A DNA stretch of 11,011 nt from ATZT02 sp046046315 (GTDB lineage Bacteria > Actinomycetota > Actinomycetes > S36-B12 > UBA5976): the NCBI GenBank assembly GCA_046046315.1, contig JBJOKB010000068.1:1-11011 (forward strand), given 5' to 3'. Below the pieces are notes generated by a model that was not told the origin of the DNA, made no database searches, and saw only the letters and a list, made by a program, of their open reading frames with translations. Position numbers and translations under genes: made by a program. This document shows, piece by piece, positions 1 to 5,879 of this stretch (the first letter of the stretch is position 1; each line of letters starts with the position of its first letter).

Positions 1-407
1 CAAATAGATCCAGCACTTACTCCAGATAAAACGGTGCCATTTTCCCAAGCAGTTTTTAAAACTTCATCAACTTTATGAAGTTTCCAAACTGCCAAAAGAT
101 TTGCAACAGAACCTCCACCAACCCAAACTAGATCAGCATTCAATAGTCGTTTTTCAACATCCTCGTTTGGTTGAGGAAATAAAGAAAGATGGGTTACATC
201 AACGCTTAAATCAGACAAGGCTTCATAACTTCTGGCAATGTATGAAGCATCATCACCAGTTGCTGTCATCATGAAGCAAACTTTGGGACGATCTTTCTTG
301 GATAATTCCAAAGCCTTAAGAAATGTTGCACCCGGTCTCATGACACCCCATCGCTTTGTTGATACAAAGCCACCAGAGGTTGCGACAATATATTTTTCTT
401 TACTCAT
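1..407 (-). CDS. Peptidase E (family S51), N-terminal part, truncated by window edge
   Basis: The visible 135 codons start at the ATG complementary to 405-407 and run off the left end, so the C-terminus is missing. The protein begins MSKEKYIVATSGGF, has a VWVGGGSVANLL segment at about residues 94-105, and reaches GVSAGSI at 129-135. The next codon begins TG (Cys or Trp), fitting the usual SAGSICW context. G-x-S-A-G with the upstream GGG loop is the nucleophile elbow of peptidase S51 enzymes (dipeptidase E/cyanophycinase group), so Ser131 is the predicted catalytic serine. Family members hydrolyse Asp-containing dipeptides or related substrates in the cytoplasm; the substrate here cannot be told. 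Its ATG overlaps the TGA of the upstream FAD oxidoreductase gene as ATGA (404-407), implying translational coupling as the last visible gene of the operon. The His and Asp expected further on lie outside the window. Confidence 0.85.
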   Translation of the reverse strand, partial: MSKEKYIVATSGGFVSTKRWGVMRPGATFLKALELSKKDRPKVCFMMTATGDDASYIARSYEALSDLSVDVTHLSLFPQPNEDVEKRLLNADLVWVGGGSVANLLAVWKLHKVDEVLKTAWENGTVLSGVSAGSI

Positions 408-1648
408 AATCCCAAACTGACTTTGACCGAAATTGCAGCATTTGTTCCACTAAGCATTGCACCTTGAATCGATGATGTTGCACGGTGATCTCCCGCTACG
501 AAAAGATTTTCCGATATCTGATTAGAGCTAATAAGAGAGTAAGGAGGAATCATGGCAGGAAGCGCTTCTTTGATTTTATATTCTTTAATCAATTCCCAAT
601 TTTGTGTATTGACCCCAAATAAATGCGCTAAATGTTTTTTAACACTTTCAAGATCAGCATTTTCGTAAGGAGAGATTGCCGAAGCGGAAACTAATACTTG
701 TCCCTCAGGGGCATAGCTTGCTGCAGCATTTGTTATAACTACTGCGTTCGTGAGCGGGCCTGATTTTTGAGCATCTACAAAAAGTATTGGTTTACCCTTC
801 ACTATCGAATTTACTTGTTGATCGGCTTTGAAATACCAAGTAGTAACAGTGTGCATTTTTTTTGGTTCAAGATTTAACCAAGAAATAGCTGTTGAAGGAT
901 CTGTGGCTACCACAATTTTTGAAGCCTGTATTTCTTCGTCTTTAGTAAATATTTTATTGCCGTCAATTTTTAAAATTTTTGTGTTCAATGAGATTTTTTC
1001 ACTAGGTATCTTTGATGCCAATTGATTTGGGATTTCCTGCATGCCTTTCGCAGGAACACTTGGAATCCCTAGTAGAAAAGTTTTTAAAACAACATCTAGG
1101 AATTTACGAGAAGTTGATAAATCAGATTCTAAGAAAACTCCTTGCAGAAAAGGTCTAAAAAGTTTTTCAAGTAAAGAACCCCGTATTCCAGATTTCGTTA
1201 AAGATTCGTTGGCTGATACATCTTTAGTCGTTGTAATTTGGGCATCTGAAGTTATCAAGTACTTAAGGAAGTAGCCCAGAAGTCCTAGGTGACTAAAAAG
1301 ATTTCCTGGTAGATCTTTTATAAATCTAAAACGATAATCTTTGCTGCGGAAAGGATCGACAATTAATCTAAGTCTTTTGCCGTCTCTTATTGCAATTCCT
1401 GGGGTAAAAGATTTCAAATCAAGACTTTTGTAATCAAGCAATCTTTTACCTTCTGCATAACTTGGGTTATATAGTTGAAATCCTCTATCAAGGATAAATC
1501 CATCAATAACATCTGATCTAACTCTTCCCCCAACACCATCGGATGAATCAAATATTTGAAAATCGATTTTATTTCTCTGTAACTCAAGTGCACAGGATAA
1601 TCCAGCTAATCCTGCCCCAATTATTGCTACTTCAACTTTCTTAGTCAT
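404..1648 (-). CDS. FAD-dependent oxidoreductase, amine oxidase/phytoene desaturase-like
   Basis: The 414-aa protein opens with an FAD/NAD-binding Rossmann motif, AIIGAGLAGLS at residues 8-18 (GxGxxG at 11-16). An acidic residue ends the second strand (Asp34, where Glu is more usual), followed by GVGGRVRS at 38-45, the GG-doublet motif of the monoamine-oxidase/protoporphyrinogen-oxidase/phytoene-desaturase superfamily. Near the C-terminus NLFVAGDHRATSSIQGAMLSG is the second FAD-contacting motif, so both ends are intact and the length is normal. No signal peptide is visible and a cytoplasmic or membrane-associated enzyme is likely. The substrate cannot be assigned; carotenoid, porphyrin or amine oxidation are all possible from family membership. 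Its ATG overlaps the TAA of the epimerase gene as TAATG (1646-1650), and its TGA overlaps the peptidase E start, so it is co-translated with both neighbours. Confidence 0.88.
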   Translation of the reverse strand: MTKKVEVAIIGAGLAGLSCALELQRNKIDFQIFDSSDGVGGRVRSDVIDGFILDRGFQLYNPSYAEGKRLLDYKSLDLKSFTPGIAIRDGKRLRLIVDPFRSKDYRFRFIKDLPGNLFSHLGLLGYFLKYLITSDAQITTTKDVSANESLTKSGIRGSLLEKLFRPFLQGVFLESDLSTSRKFLDVVLKTFLLGIPSVPAKGMQEIPNQLASKIPSEKISLNTKILKIDGNKIFTKDEEIQASKIVVATDPSTAISWLNLEPKKMHTVTTWYFKADQQVNSIVKGKPILFVDAQKSGPLTNAVVITNAAASYAPEGQVLVSASAISPYENADLESVKKHLAHLFGVNTQNWELIKEYKIKEALPAMIPPYSLISSNQISENLFVAGDHRATSSIQGAMLSGTNAAISVKVSLGL

Positions 1649-2541
1649 TAGTATTTAAGTGCTGAGTTCAATGTGCTCAAAATGTCTTTATGCTTAAATT
1701 CAAATCCAGAAGCTAGAAGTTTTGAAGGCAAAACTCTACTTGAACCAAGTGCTTCAATAGAAAATTCACCCAGTGCAATTTTTAAGGCAATACTTGGAAC
1801 GTTAAAGAATGCTGGTTTATTGACGACACTTGATAGTGCTTTTGTGAATTCAGTATTCGTTACAGGATTTGGATTTGTTAAATTCACTCCACCGGTTAGT
1901 CTGACATCTTCAATTAGATGAAATATTGCTCTTATCTCATCTTCTAAGGAAATATAAGACCAATACTGTTTACCATTACCTAATTTTCCACCCAATCCAA
2001 GTCGAAAAATAGGCAATACTTTTTTAAGTAATCCTCCTCGTTTGCTCATGACTAAACCTGTGCGAGGGTGTACTACTCGAATTTTATTTTTTCTCACTCT
2101 TTGTGCCGCAAACTCCCAATTGAAAACAACATCGCTTAAGAAACCTTCTCCTAATTCAGCGTTCTCATCCACTGCAATGTCGCCGGTGTCTCCATAAAAA
2201 CCCATGGCAGATCCTGAAACAAAAACTGAAGGGGGAGTTCTTAAATTAACAATTGCATTTGAAAGTGTTTCAGTTGAATTTACTCTGCTATTTAGAATCT
2301 CTTTTTTGTATTTCTTGGTCCATCGACGATCACCAACACCTGCACCTGCCAAATGGATAATAGCTGTGGATTTTTCTAATACTTCTAAATCAACAATTCC
2401 TTTATTTGGATCCCATTGAGATTCATTTTTTTCTTTAGGCAAACGTCTTACAAGTTTTATAACCTCGATGTTCTTTTTTTCTGCTTCTCTAACTAATGCA
2501 GAGCCAATTAAACCGGAAGAACCGGTTACCACTAATTTCAT
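1648..2541 (-). CDS. TIGR01777-family SDR epimerase (YfcH-like)
   Basis: This 297-aa protein is a member of the atypical/extended short-chain dehydrogenase family TIGR01777. The NAD(P)-binding motif is TGSSGLIG (residues 6-13). The family hallmark IIHLAGAGVGDRRWT lies at 61-75, SGSAMGFYGDTGD at 109-121, YISLED at 196-201, and a C-terminal DUF1731-type segment at about 248-294. The length is typical and the protein appears complete. The physiological substrate of this family is not established; 'nucleoside-diphosphate-sugar epimerase' is a homology label only. A gene of this family directly follows the E2 gene in many actinobacteria, usually followed by lipB and lipA, which hints at a link with lipoyl enzymes. 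Here lipB is absent from the next position and an FAD oxidoreductase follows. Six bases separate it from the E2 stop codon, consistent with coupling. Confidence 0.9.
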   Translation of the reverse strand: MKLVVTGSSGLIGSALVREAEKKNIEVIKLVRRLPKEKNESQWDPNKGIVDLEVLEKSTAIIHLAGAGVGDRRWTKKYKKEILNSRVNSTETLSNAIVNLRTPPSVFVSGSAMGFYGDTGDIAVDENAELGEGFLSDVVFNWEFAAQRVRKNKIRVVHPRTGLVMSKRGGLLKKVLPIFRLGLGGKLGNGKQYWSYISLEDEIRAIFHLIEDVRLTGGVNLTNPNPVTNTEFTKALSSVVNKPAFFNVPSIALKIALGEFSIEALGSSRVLPSKLLASGFEFKHKDILSTLNSALKY

Positions 2542-2547
2542 TATTTT

Positions 2548-3873
2548 TTATAAACCTAGTTCAGATTCGAAATTAGCGTCTTCTAATCGAACTTTCATTG
2601 AAGAAAGGAATCTTGCTGCATCGGCTCCATCAACAAGTCGGTGGTCATAAGTTAAAGCTAAGTAGACCATTTGTCGAATAGCAATTTGATCGTTTCCATC
2701 ATCACCTTTAACCACAACTGGTCTTTTAACAACTGCTCCAGTTCCTAGGATTGCTACTTGTGGTTGATTGATGATTGGTGTGTCAAAGAGTGCTCCGCGA
2801 CTTCCGGTGTTTGTCAAAGTAAAGGTTCCACCGCTTAGTTCATCAGGTGTTACCTTGTTATCTCTTGTTCTGTTGGCTACATCTTGAATTTTTCTTGCTA
2901 ATCCAGCAATTGAAAGATCTCCCGCATCTCTAATCACAGGTACTAATAAACCTTTTGGTGTATCGACAGCAACTGCTAAATGAATTGCATCACTATAGGC
3001 AACTTGTGTGGCATCAGCAGAAATGGTGGCATTAACTATTGGGAATTCTTTTAAGGTTTCAACAGCAACTTTTGCAAAGAATGGAAGGAATGAAAGTTTT
3101 ACTCCTTCGCGAGCAACAAAAGTATCTTTTACTTTAGTTCTTAAAGATGCAATTTTTGTTACGTCTACTTCAACCACACTAGTTAATTGAGCAGAGATGT
3201 GAAGTGATTGAACCATTCTTTCGGCGATAACTCTTCTTAAACGAGTTGTCTGTTCAATTCGTCCCCGTAACGGTTGTTCAACACTTGCAGCAGCGGCTGC
3301 AGGTTTTACTGGAGCAACTGGAGCAGAAGGCGTTGGTGTGGCAACCGGTGTTGACACTGGTGCGGCAACGGGGGCAGCTGGAGCAACTGGAGCTTGAGAA
3401 ACTGGTGCGGGAGCTGAAGAAGTTTTTGCGTTTAATACATCTTCTTTTTTAATTCTTCCGTTAACGCCAGAACCTGAAATAGCTGAAAGATCAATTCCTT
3501 TTTCTTTAGCAAGTTGTCTAACAATTGGTGTGGCATAAGAGTCTTTTGAACTATTTGTGGTTGTTGCAAAAACAGTTGGGGCAACAGTTGCAATAGGTGC
3601 AGCTTGAGCCACTGCTACAGGATCAACTTTTGGTGCAGGAGCTGGAGTTTGTGCAACGGGAGCCGGTGCAGGTGCAGCAGGTTTTGGCGTACTTGCCCCC
3701 GCAGAAGTTGAGATTATTGCTAGTACAGCACCAACTGCTGCAACTTGATCTTGAGCAACTTTAATTTCTGTTATAACTCCTGCGGCAGGAGAAGGAAGTT
3801 CAGTGTCAACTTTGTCTGTTGAAATTTCTACTATTGCTTCATCTAAAGAAACCGAATCTCCAATTTTTTTCAA
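2548..3873 (-). CDS. E2 acyltransferase, 3' part after the in-frame stop (lipoyl 2, PSBD, catalytic domain)
   Basis: After the TAA at 4096 the frame stays open to 2548, but no ATG, GTG or TTG occurs until a TTG at 3873. That codon lies inside lipoyl domain 2, after the conserved LPALGESVTEGTVTRW stretch, and no ribosome binding site sits at a normal distance before it (the nearest AAGGA is about 15 nt away). A protein of 441 aa starting there would have a lipoyl domain lacking its first strands. It would keep Lys21 (STDKVDTE), the subunit-binding domain at about 112-149 (SYATPIVRQLAKEKGIDLS, GVNGRIKKEDV), and the whole catalytic core with DHRLVDG at 410-416. The coding sequence between 4095 and 3874 is clearly E2 linker and lipoyl sequence, so the annotated start is an artefact of the stop. 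If the catalytic part is made, it more likely comes from read-through or from a corrected sequence. Confidence 0.65.
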   Translation of the reverse strand: MKKIGDSVSLDEAIVEISTDKVDTELPSPAAGVITEIKVAQDQVAAVGAVLAIISTSAGASTPKPAAPAPAPVAQTPAPAPKVDPVAVAQAAPIATVAPTVFATTTNSSKDSYATPIVRQLAKEKGIDLSAISGSGVNGRIKKEDVLNAKTSSAPAPVSQAPVAPAAPVAAPVSTPVATPTPSAPVAPVKPAAAAASVEQPLRGRIEQTTRLRRVIAERMVQSLHISAQLTSVVEVDVTKIASLRTKVKDTFVAREGVKLSFLPFFAKVAVETLKEFPIVNATISADATQVAYSDAIHLAVAVDTPKGLLVPVIRDAGDLSIAGLARKIQDVANRTRDNKVTPDELSGGTFTLTNTGSRGALFDTPIINQPQVAILGTGAVVKRPVVVKGDDGNDQIAIRQMVYLALTYDHRLVDGADAARFLSSMKVRLEDANFESELGL

Positions 3874-4005
3874 CCAACGTGTAACTGTTCCTTCAGTAAC
3901 TGATTCACCAAGTGCAGGTAATAAAACATTTACTGTTGATCCATTTGCAGAAGGCGCAACAGGCGTTGGTGCTGATACTGGTGCAGGAGCTGGAGTTTGT
4001 GCAAC
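3631..4005. repeat. 27-bp perfect direct repeat in the E2 linkers (3631-3657 and 3979-4005)
   Basis: Plus-strand positions 3631-3657 and 3979-4005 are identical over 27 bases, with mismatches immediately on both sides. The offset is 348 bases, exactly 116 codons, so both copies encode the same Pro/Ala linker peptide (VAQTPAPAP type) in frame. A third, shorter partial copy lies near 4038-4056. The lipoyl domains also repeat at DNA level, for example a shared 20-base run at 3872-3891 and 4265-4284. Recombination between the 27-bp copies would delete one linker plus lipoyl domain 2 without breaking the frame. Confidence 0.85.
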
Positions 4006-4095
4006 TGGTTTTTCAACAACAGGTTCAGGTTTTGGCGCAGGAGTTTGTGCAACTGGCGGGGCAGTAGGAGTTGGAGCACTTGGTGCAACAGAACC

Positions 4096-4098
4096 TTA
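4096..4098 (-). other. In-frame TAA stop codon between lipoyl domain 1 and linker of E2
   Basis: On the minus strand the codons read GGC GAA TAA GGT TCT GTT. The residues before it close lipoyl domain 1 (AVIGE), and those after it (GSVAPSAPTPTAPP) are a typical Pro/Ala-rich interdomain linker in the same frame. One base change from GAA, CAA, AAA, TCA or TTA would produce it. No selenocysteine or pyrrolysine logic applies because the codon is TAA. Confidence 0.9.
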
Positions 4099-4332
4099 TT
4101 CGCCAATTACTGCCATTACGCCACCAACAGGAATTACGGAATCTTGTGCAGCTTTAATTTCTAACAAAACTCCAGCAACAGGAGAGGGGATTTCGGTGTC
4201 AACTTTGTCAGTTGAAACTTCCACAATTGCTTCGTCAACTTTAATTACATCGCCCACATTTTTTAACCAACGTGTAACTGTTCCCTCGGTAACTGATTCA
4301 CCAAGTTGCGGCATTGTTACGTTAGTTGCCAT
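4096..4332 (-). CDS. Stand-alone lipoyl domain, 5' fragment of the E2 gene
   Basis: Taken literally, translation from ATG 4332 ends after 78 residues at the TAA. The product is one complete biotinyl/lipoyl attachment domain, from VTMPQLGESVTEG at the N-terminus to VIPVGGVMAVIGE at the C-terminus, with the lipoylation site Lys43 inside STDKVDTE. It would be a free lipoyl carrier with no subunit-binding or catalytic part. An AAAAGGA ribosome-binding-like run lies 11 nt upstream. Free lipoyl proteins of similar size exist (GcvH is longer, about 125 residues), but the sequence is plainly an E2 N-terminal domain, nearly identical in motif to lipoyl domain 2 encoded downstream. I regard it as a fragment of the broken E2 gene rather than a separate gene, though a functional short product cannot be excluded. 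Confidence 0.6.
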   Translation of the reverse strand: MATNVTMPQLGESVTEGTVTRWLKNVGDVIKVDEAIVEVSTDKVDTEIPSPVAGVLLEIKAAQDSVIPVGGVMAVIGE

Positions 4333-4343
4333 TTAATTATTTT

Positions 4344-4350
4344 TCCTTTT
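4344..4350 (-). promoter_or_regulatory. Probable ribosome binding site of the E2 gene
   Basis: The minus strand reads AAAAGGA, 11 nt before the ATG at 4332, within the 22-nt gap after lpdA. The spacing is a little long and the match moderate, but it supports initiation at 4332, where the lipoyl domain begins. Confidence 0.45.
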
Positions 4351-4354
4351 CTAA

Positions 4355-5731
4355 TTAATCGTGGGTATGTAGTGGTTTACCGGCCAGAGCCATTGCTGCT
4401 TCGCCCATTGCTTCAGACATTGTTGGATGAGCATGAATATAAGGTGCAACATCTTCAGGAGAAGCATCCCATGAATACATCATTTGAGCTTCTGCCAACA
4501 ATTCGCCAACTCGAGAACCAATCATGTGAATTCCAACAATTGGTCCACCATTTTTAAGCGCAATCAGTTTTATAAATCCTGCTGTTTTTAAGATCTGACT
4601 CTTTCCATTACCAGCTAAGTCATATTGCACAGTTCTGATTTGGTCTGCACCAAATTTTTCTTTAGCAGCAGATTCGTTTAGTCCAACTGAAGCAATTTCT
4701 GGCTCAGAGTATGTAACTCTTGGAATTGCAGTGATATCAATAACTCTTGGGTTTAAACCTTTGATGTGTTCAGCAACGAAAATTCCTTCTTGGAATCCTT
4801 TATGTGCTAATTGCGGTCCGCGAACTATGTCTCCGACTGCGTAAACATTTGCAAGATTTGTTTGTAGGTTTTCGTTTACTTTAATTAATTCGCCTTCAAA
4901 TTCCAATCCTGCTTCTTCAAAACCTTGATTTCTTGTAGCAGATCCTCGACCAACAGCAACCAACATCAAATCGGCTGCAAAAGTTTGTCCATCTTCTAAT
5001 TTGGCAACTACGCCGTGTTTAGTTTTATCAACACCGGCAAATCTCACACCAGTTGAGAAATTAATGCCACGTTTTCTAAATGCGCGTTCCATCGCTTTTG
5101 AAACAGCTTCATCTTCAGCCGGAACTAATCTTGGTAATCCTTCAATAACAGTAACTTCTGCACCCAAGGATTTCCAAACACTTGCAAATTCAACACCAAT
5201 TACACCGCCACCAAGAATGATTACGCTGGCAGGAACTTTATCTAGTTTCAACGCATGTTCTGAGTTGATTACTTGTTGGCCATCAATTTCTAGACCAGGC
5301 AATGATTTTGGAAATGATCCAGTTGCTAAAACAACATATTTGCCTTCAAATACTTGGTCTCCAACTTTTACTTTGTTAGGACCAACAAACTTTCCTTCGC
5401 CGGTTACATAATCAACACCACGATGTTTAACTAATCCTTGTAAACCTTTGTAAAGACGATTTACAACGCCATCTTTGTAATTATTAACTTCTGGCATATC
5501 AATACCTAATAAATTTGATTTAACTCCATATGATGCAGACTCTCTAACACTGTCTGCAATTTCACCTGCGTGTAATAAAGCTTTGGTTGGAATGCAACCT
5601 CTATGTAAACAAGTTCCACCGAGAACATCTCTTTCGATGAGAGCGACTTTCAAACCAAGTTGGGAACCACGTAACGCTGCGGCATAACCGCCGCTTCCTG
5701 CCCCAAGGATTACTAGGTCGTATGTGGCCAT
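4355..5731 (-). CDS. lpdA: Dihydrolipoamide dehydrogenase (E3)
   Basis: The 458-aa FAD flavoprotein oxidises the dihydrolipoyl groups of E2 (and of GcvH) with NAD+. Motifs in order: FAD-binding VILGAGSGGYAAALR (7-21); the redox-active disulfide in GGTCLHRGCIPTK, Cys41 and Cys46; the NAD-binding VIILGGGVIGVEFASVWKSLG in the middle; the second FAD motif VYAVGDIVRGP; and the C-terminal dimer-interface active site HAHPTMSEAMGEA with the His/Glu pair. All key residues are present and the length is usual. I place the start at ATG 5731 because MATYDLVILGAG is the normal family N-terminus and an AGAAAGG Shine-Dalgarno lies six bases before it. A frame extension back to 5791 has no homologous sequence. 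The gene is the first of the minus-strand operon, 22 nt before E2, so E3 and E2 are co-expressed. Confidence 0.96.
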   Translation of the reverse strand: MATYDLVILGAGSGGYAAALRGSQLGLKVALIERDVLGGTCLHRGCIPTKALLHAGEIADSVRESASYGVKSNLLGIDMPEVNNYKDGVVNRLYKGLQGLVKHRGVDYVTGEGKFVGPNKVKVGDQVFEGKYVVLATGSFPKSLPGLEIDGQQVINSEHALKLDKVPASVIILGGGVIGVEFASVWKSLGAEVTVIEGLPRLVPAEDEAVSKAMERAFRKRGINFSTGVRFAGVDKTKHGVVAKLEDGQTFAADLMLVAVGRGSATRNQGFEEAGLEFEGELIKVNENLQTNLANVYAVGDIVRGPQLAHKGFQEGIFVAEHIKGLNPRVIDITAIPRVTYSEPEIASVGLNESAAKEKFGADQIRTVQYDLAGNGKSQILKTAGFIKLIALKNGGPIVGIHMIGSRVGELLAEAQMMYSWDASPEDVAPYIHAHPTMSEAMGEAAMALAGKPLHTHD

Positions 5732-5737
5732 TTGTAA

Positions 5738-5744
5738 CCTTTCT
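5738..5744 (-). promoter_or_regulatory. Shine-Dalgarno of lpdA
   Basis: The minus strand reads AGAAAGG, followed by six bases and then ATG at 5731. This is the clearest ribosome binding site in the window. It decides the lpdA start over the upstream in-frame extension. Confidence 0.7.
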
Positions 5745-5879
5745 TTTGTTCCACCCTCGTGAGGTTTCTCTATGTATATCCTTTCACGCAAGTAAAAAGA
5801 GGCAATTTCGGGTTTGCAGACTAGGGGAAGAGCCTAGGACGAATTAGTCCGTTCACCAAAGTTTGGATTGTTACAAAAA
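5745..5879 (-). promoter_or_regulatory. Intergenic region pepA-lpdA, likely lpdA operon promoter and/or pepA 3' end
   Basis: This is the only sizeable non-coding stretch. On the minus strand a GATATACATA run (5780-5771) is a possible -10 region about 40 nt before the lpdA ATG, but no convincing -35 is found at 16-18 nt. Three short inverted repeats lie between 5821 and 5866, nearer the pepA stop. No T-tract follows them on the minus strand, so they are not a classical intrinsic terminator. pepA and lpdA may therefore be transcribed together or separately. Confidence 0.35.
5821..5866. repeat. Cluster of three short inverted repeats
   Basis: CTAGG-N7-CCTAG occupies 5821-5837, GGAC-N6-GTCC (with a central AATT) occupies 5837-5850, and CCAAA-G-TTTGG occupies 5856-5866. 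The first two share base 5837. Each stem is only four or five base pairs. They could be weak RNA hairpins after pepA or a protein-binding site; chance is also possible in AT-rich intergenic DNA. Confidence 0.4.

Larger units (their letters stand above)
2548..4332 (-). pseudogene. sucB: 2-oxoacid dehydrogenase E2 (SucB/DlaT), frame broken by an in-frame TAA
   Basis: Read from ATG at 4332 to TAA at 2548, this is one continuous 594-codon frame with a single internal stop, TAA at 4098-4096 (codon 79). Domains in order are lipoyl domain 1 (about 3-77, lipoyl Lys43 in STDKVDTE), a Pro/Ala linker, lipoyl domain 2 (about 134-210, Lys174 in STDKVDTE), a second linker, the peripheral subunit-binding domain (about 265-302), a third linker, and the catalytic acyltransferase domain (about 355-588) with YDHRLVDG (His564, Asp568). 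Two lipoyl domains and about 590 residues match the actinobacterial SucB/DlaT type. E2 carries acyl groups from E1 to CoA in the 2-oxoglutarate and/or pyruvate dehydrogenase complex; which complex cannot be decided here. No further stop or frameshift occurs downstream. This is therefore either a very recent nonsense mutation, a sequence error, or a read-through site. lpdA (E3) lies 22 nt upstream. Confidence 0.75.

Noticed and set aside
3871..3873. TTG as the real start of a separate one-lipoyl-domain E2 gene
   Set aside because: It would cut off the conserved first strands of lipoyl domain 2 and has no well-placed ribosome binding site; homology continues upstream in frame to the TAA.
3803..4336. 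Long plus-strand open frame (177 codons) opposite the E2 gene
   Set aside because: It is the antisense of the Pro/Ala linkers and lipoyl domains. It gives a low-complexity Gly/Ala/Thr product and has no homology feature; the minus-strand frame carries all E2 motifs.
5732..5791. Extended N-terminus of lpdA
   Set aside because: The extra 20 residues do not resemble the family N-terminus, and a clear Shine-Dalgarno lies directly before ATG 5731.
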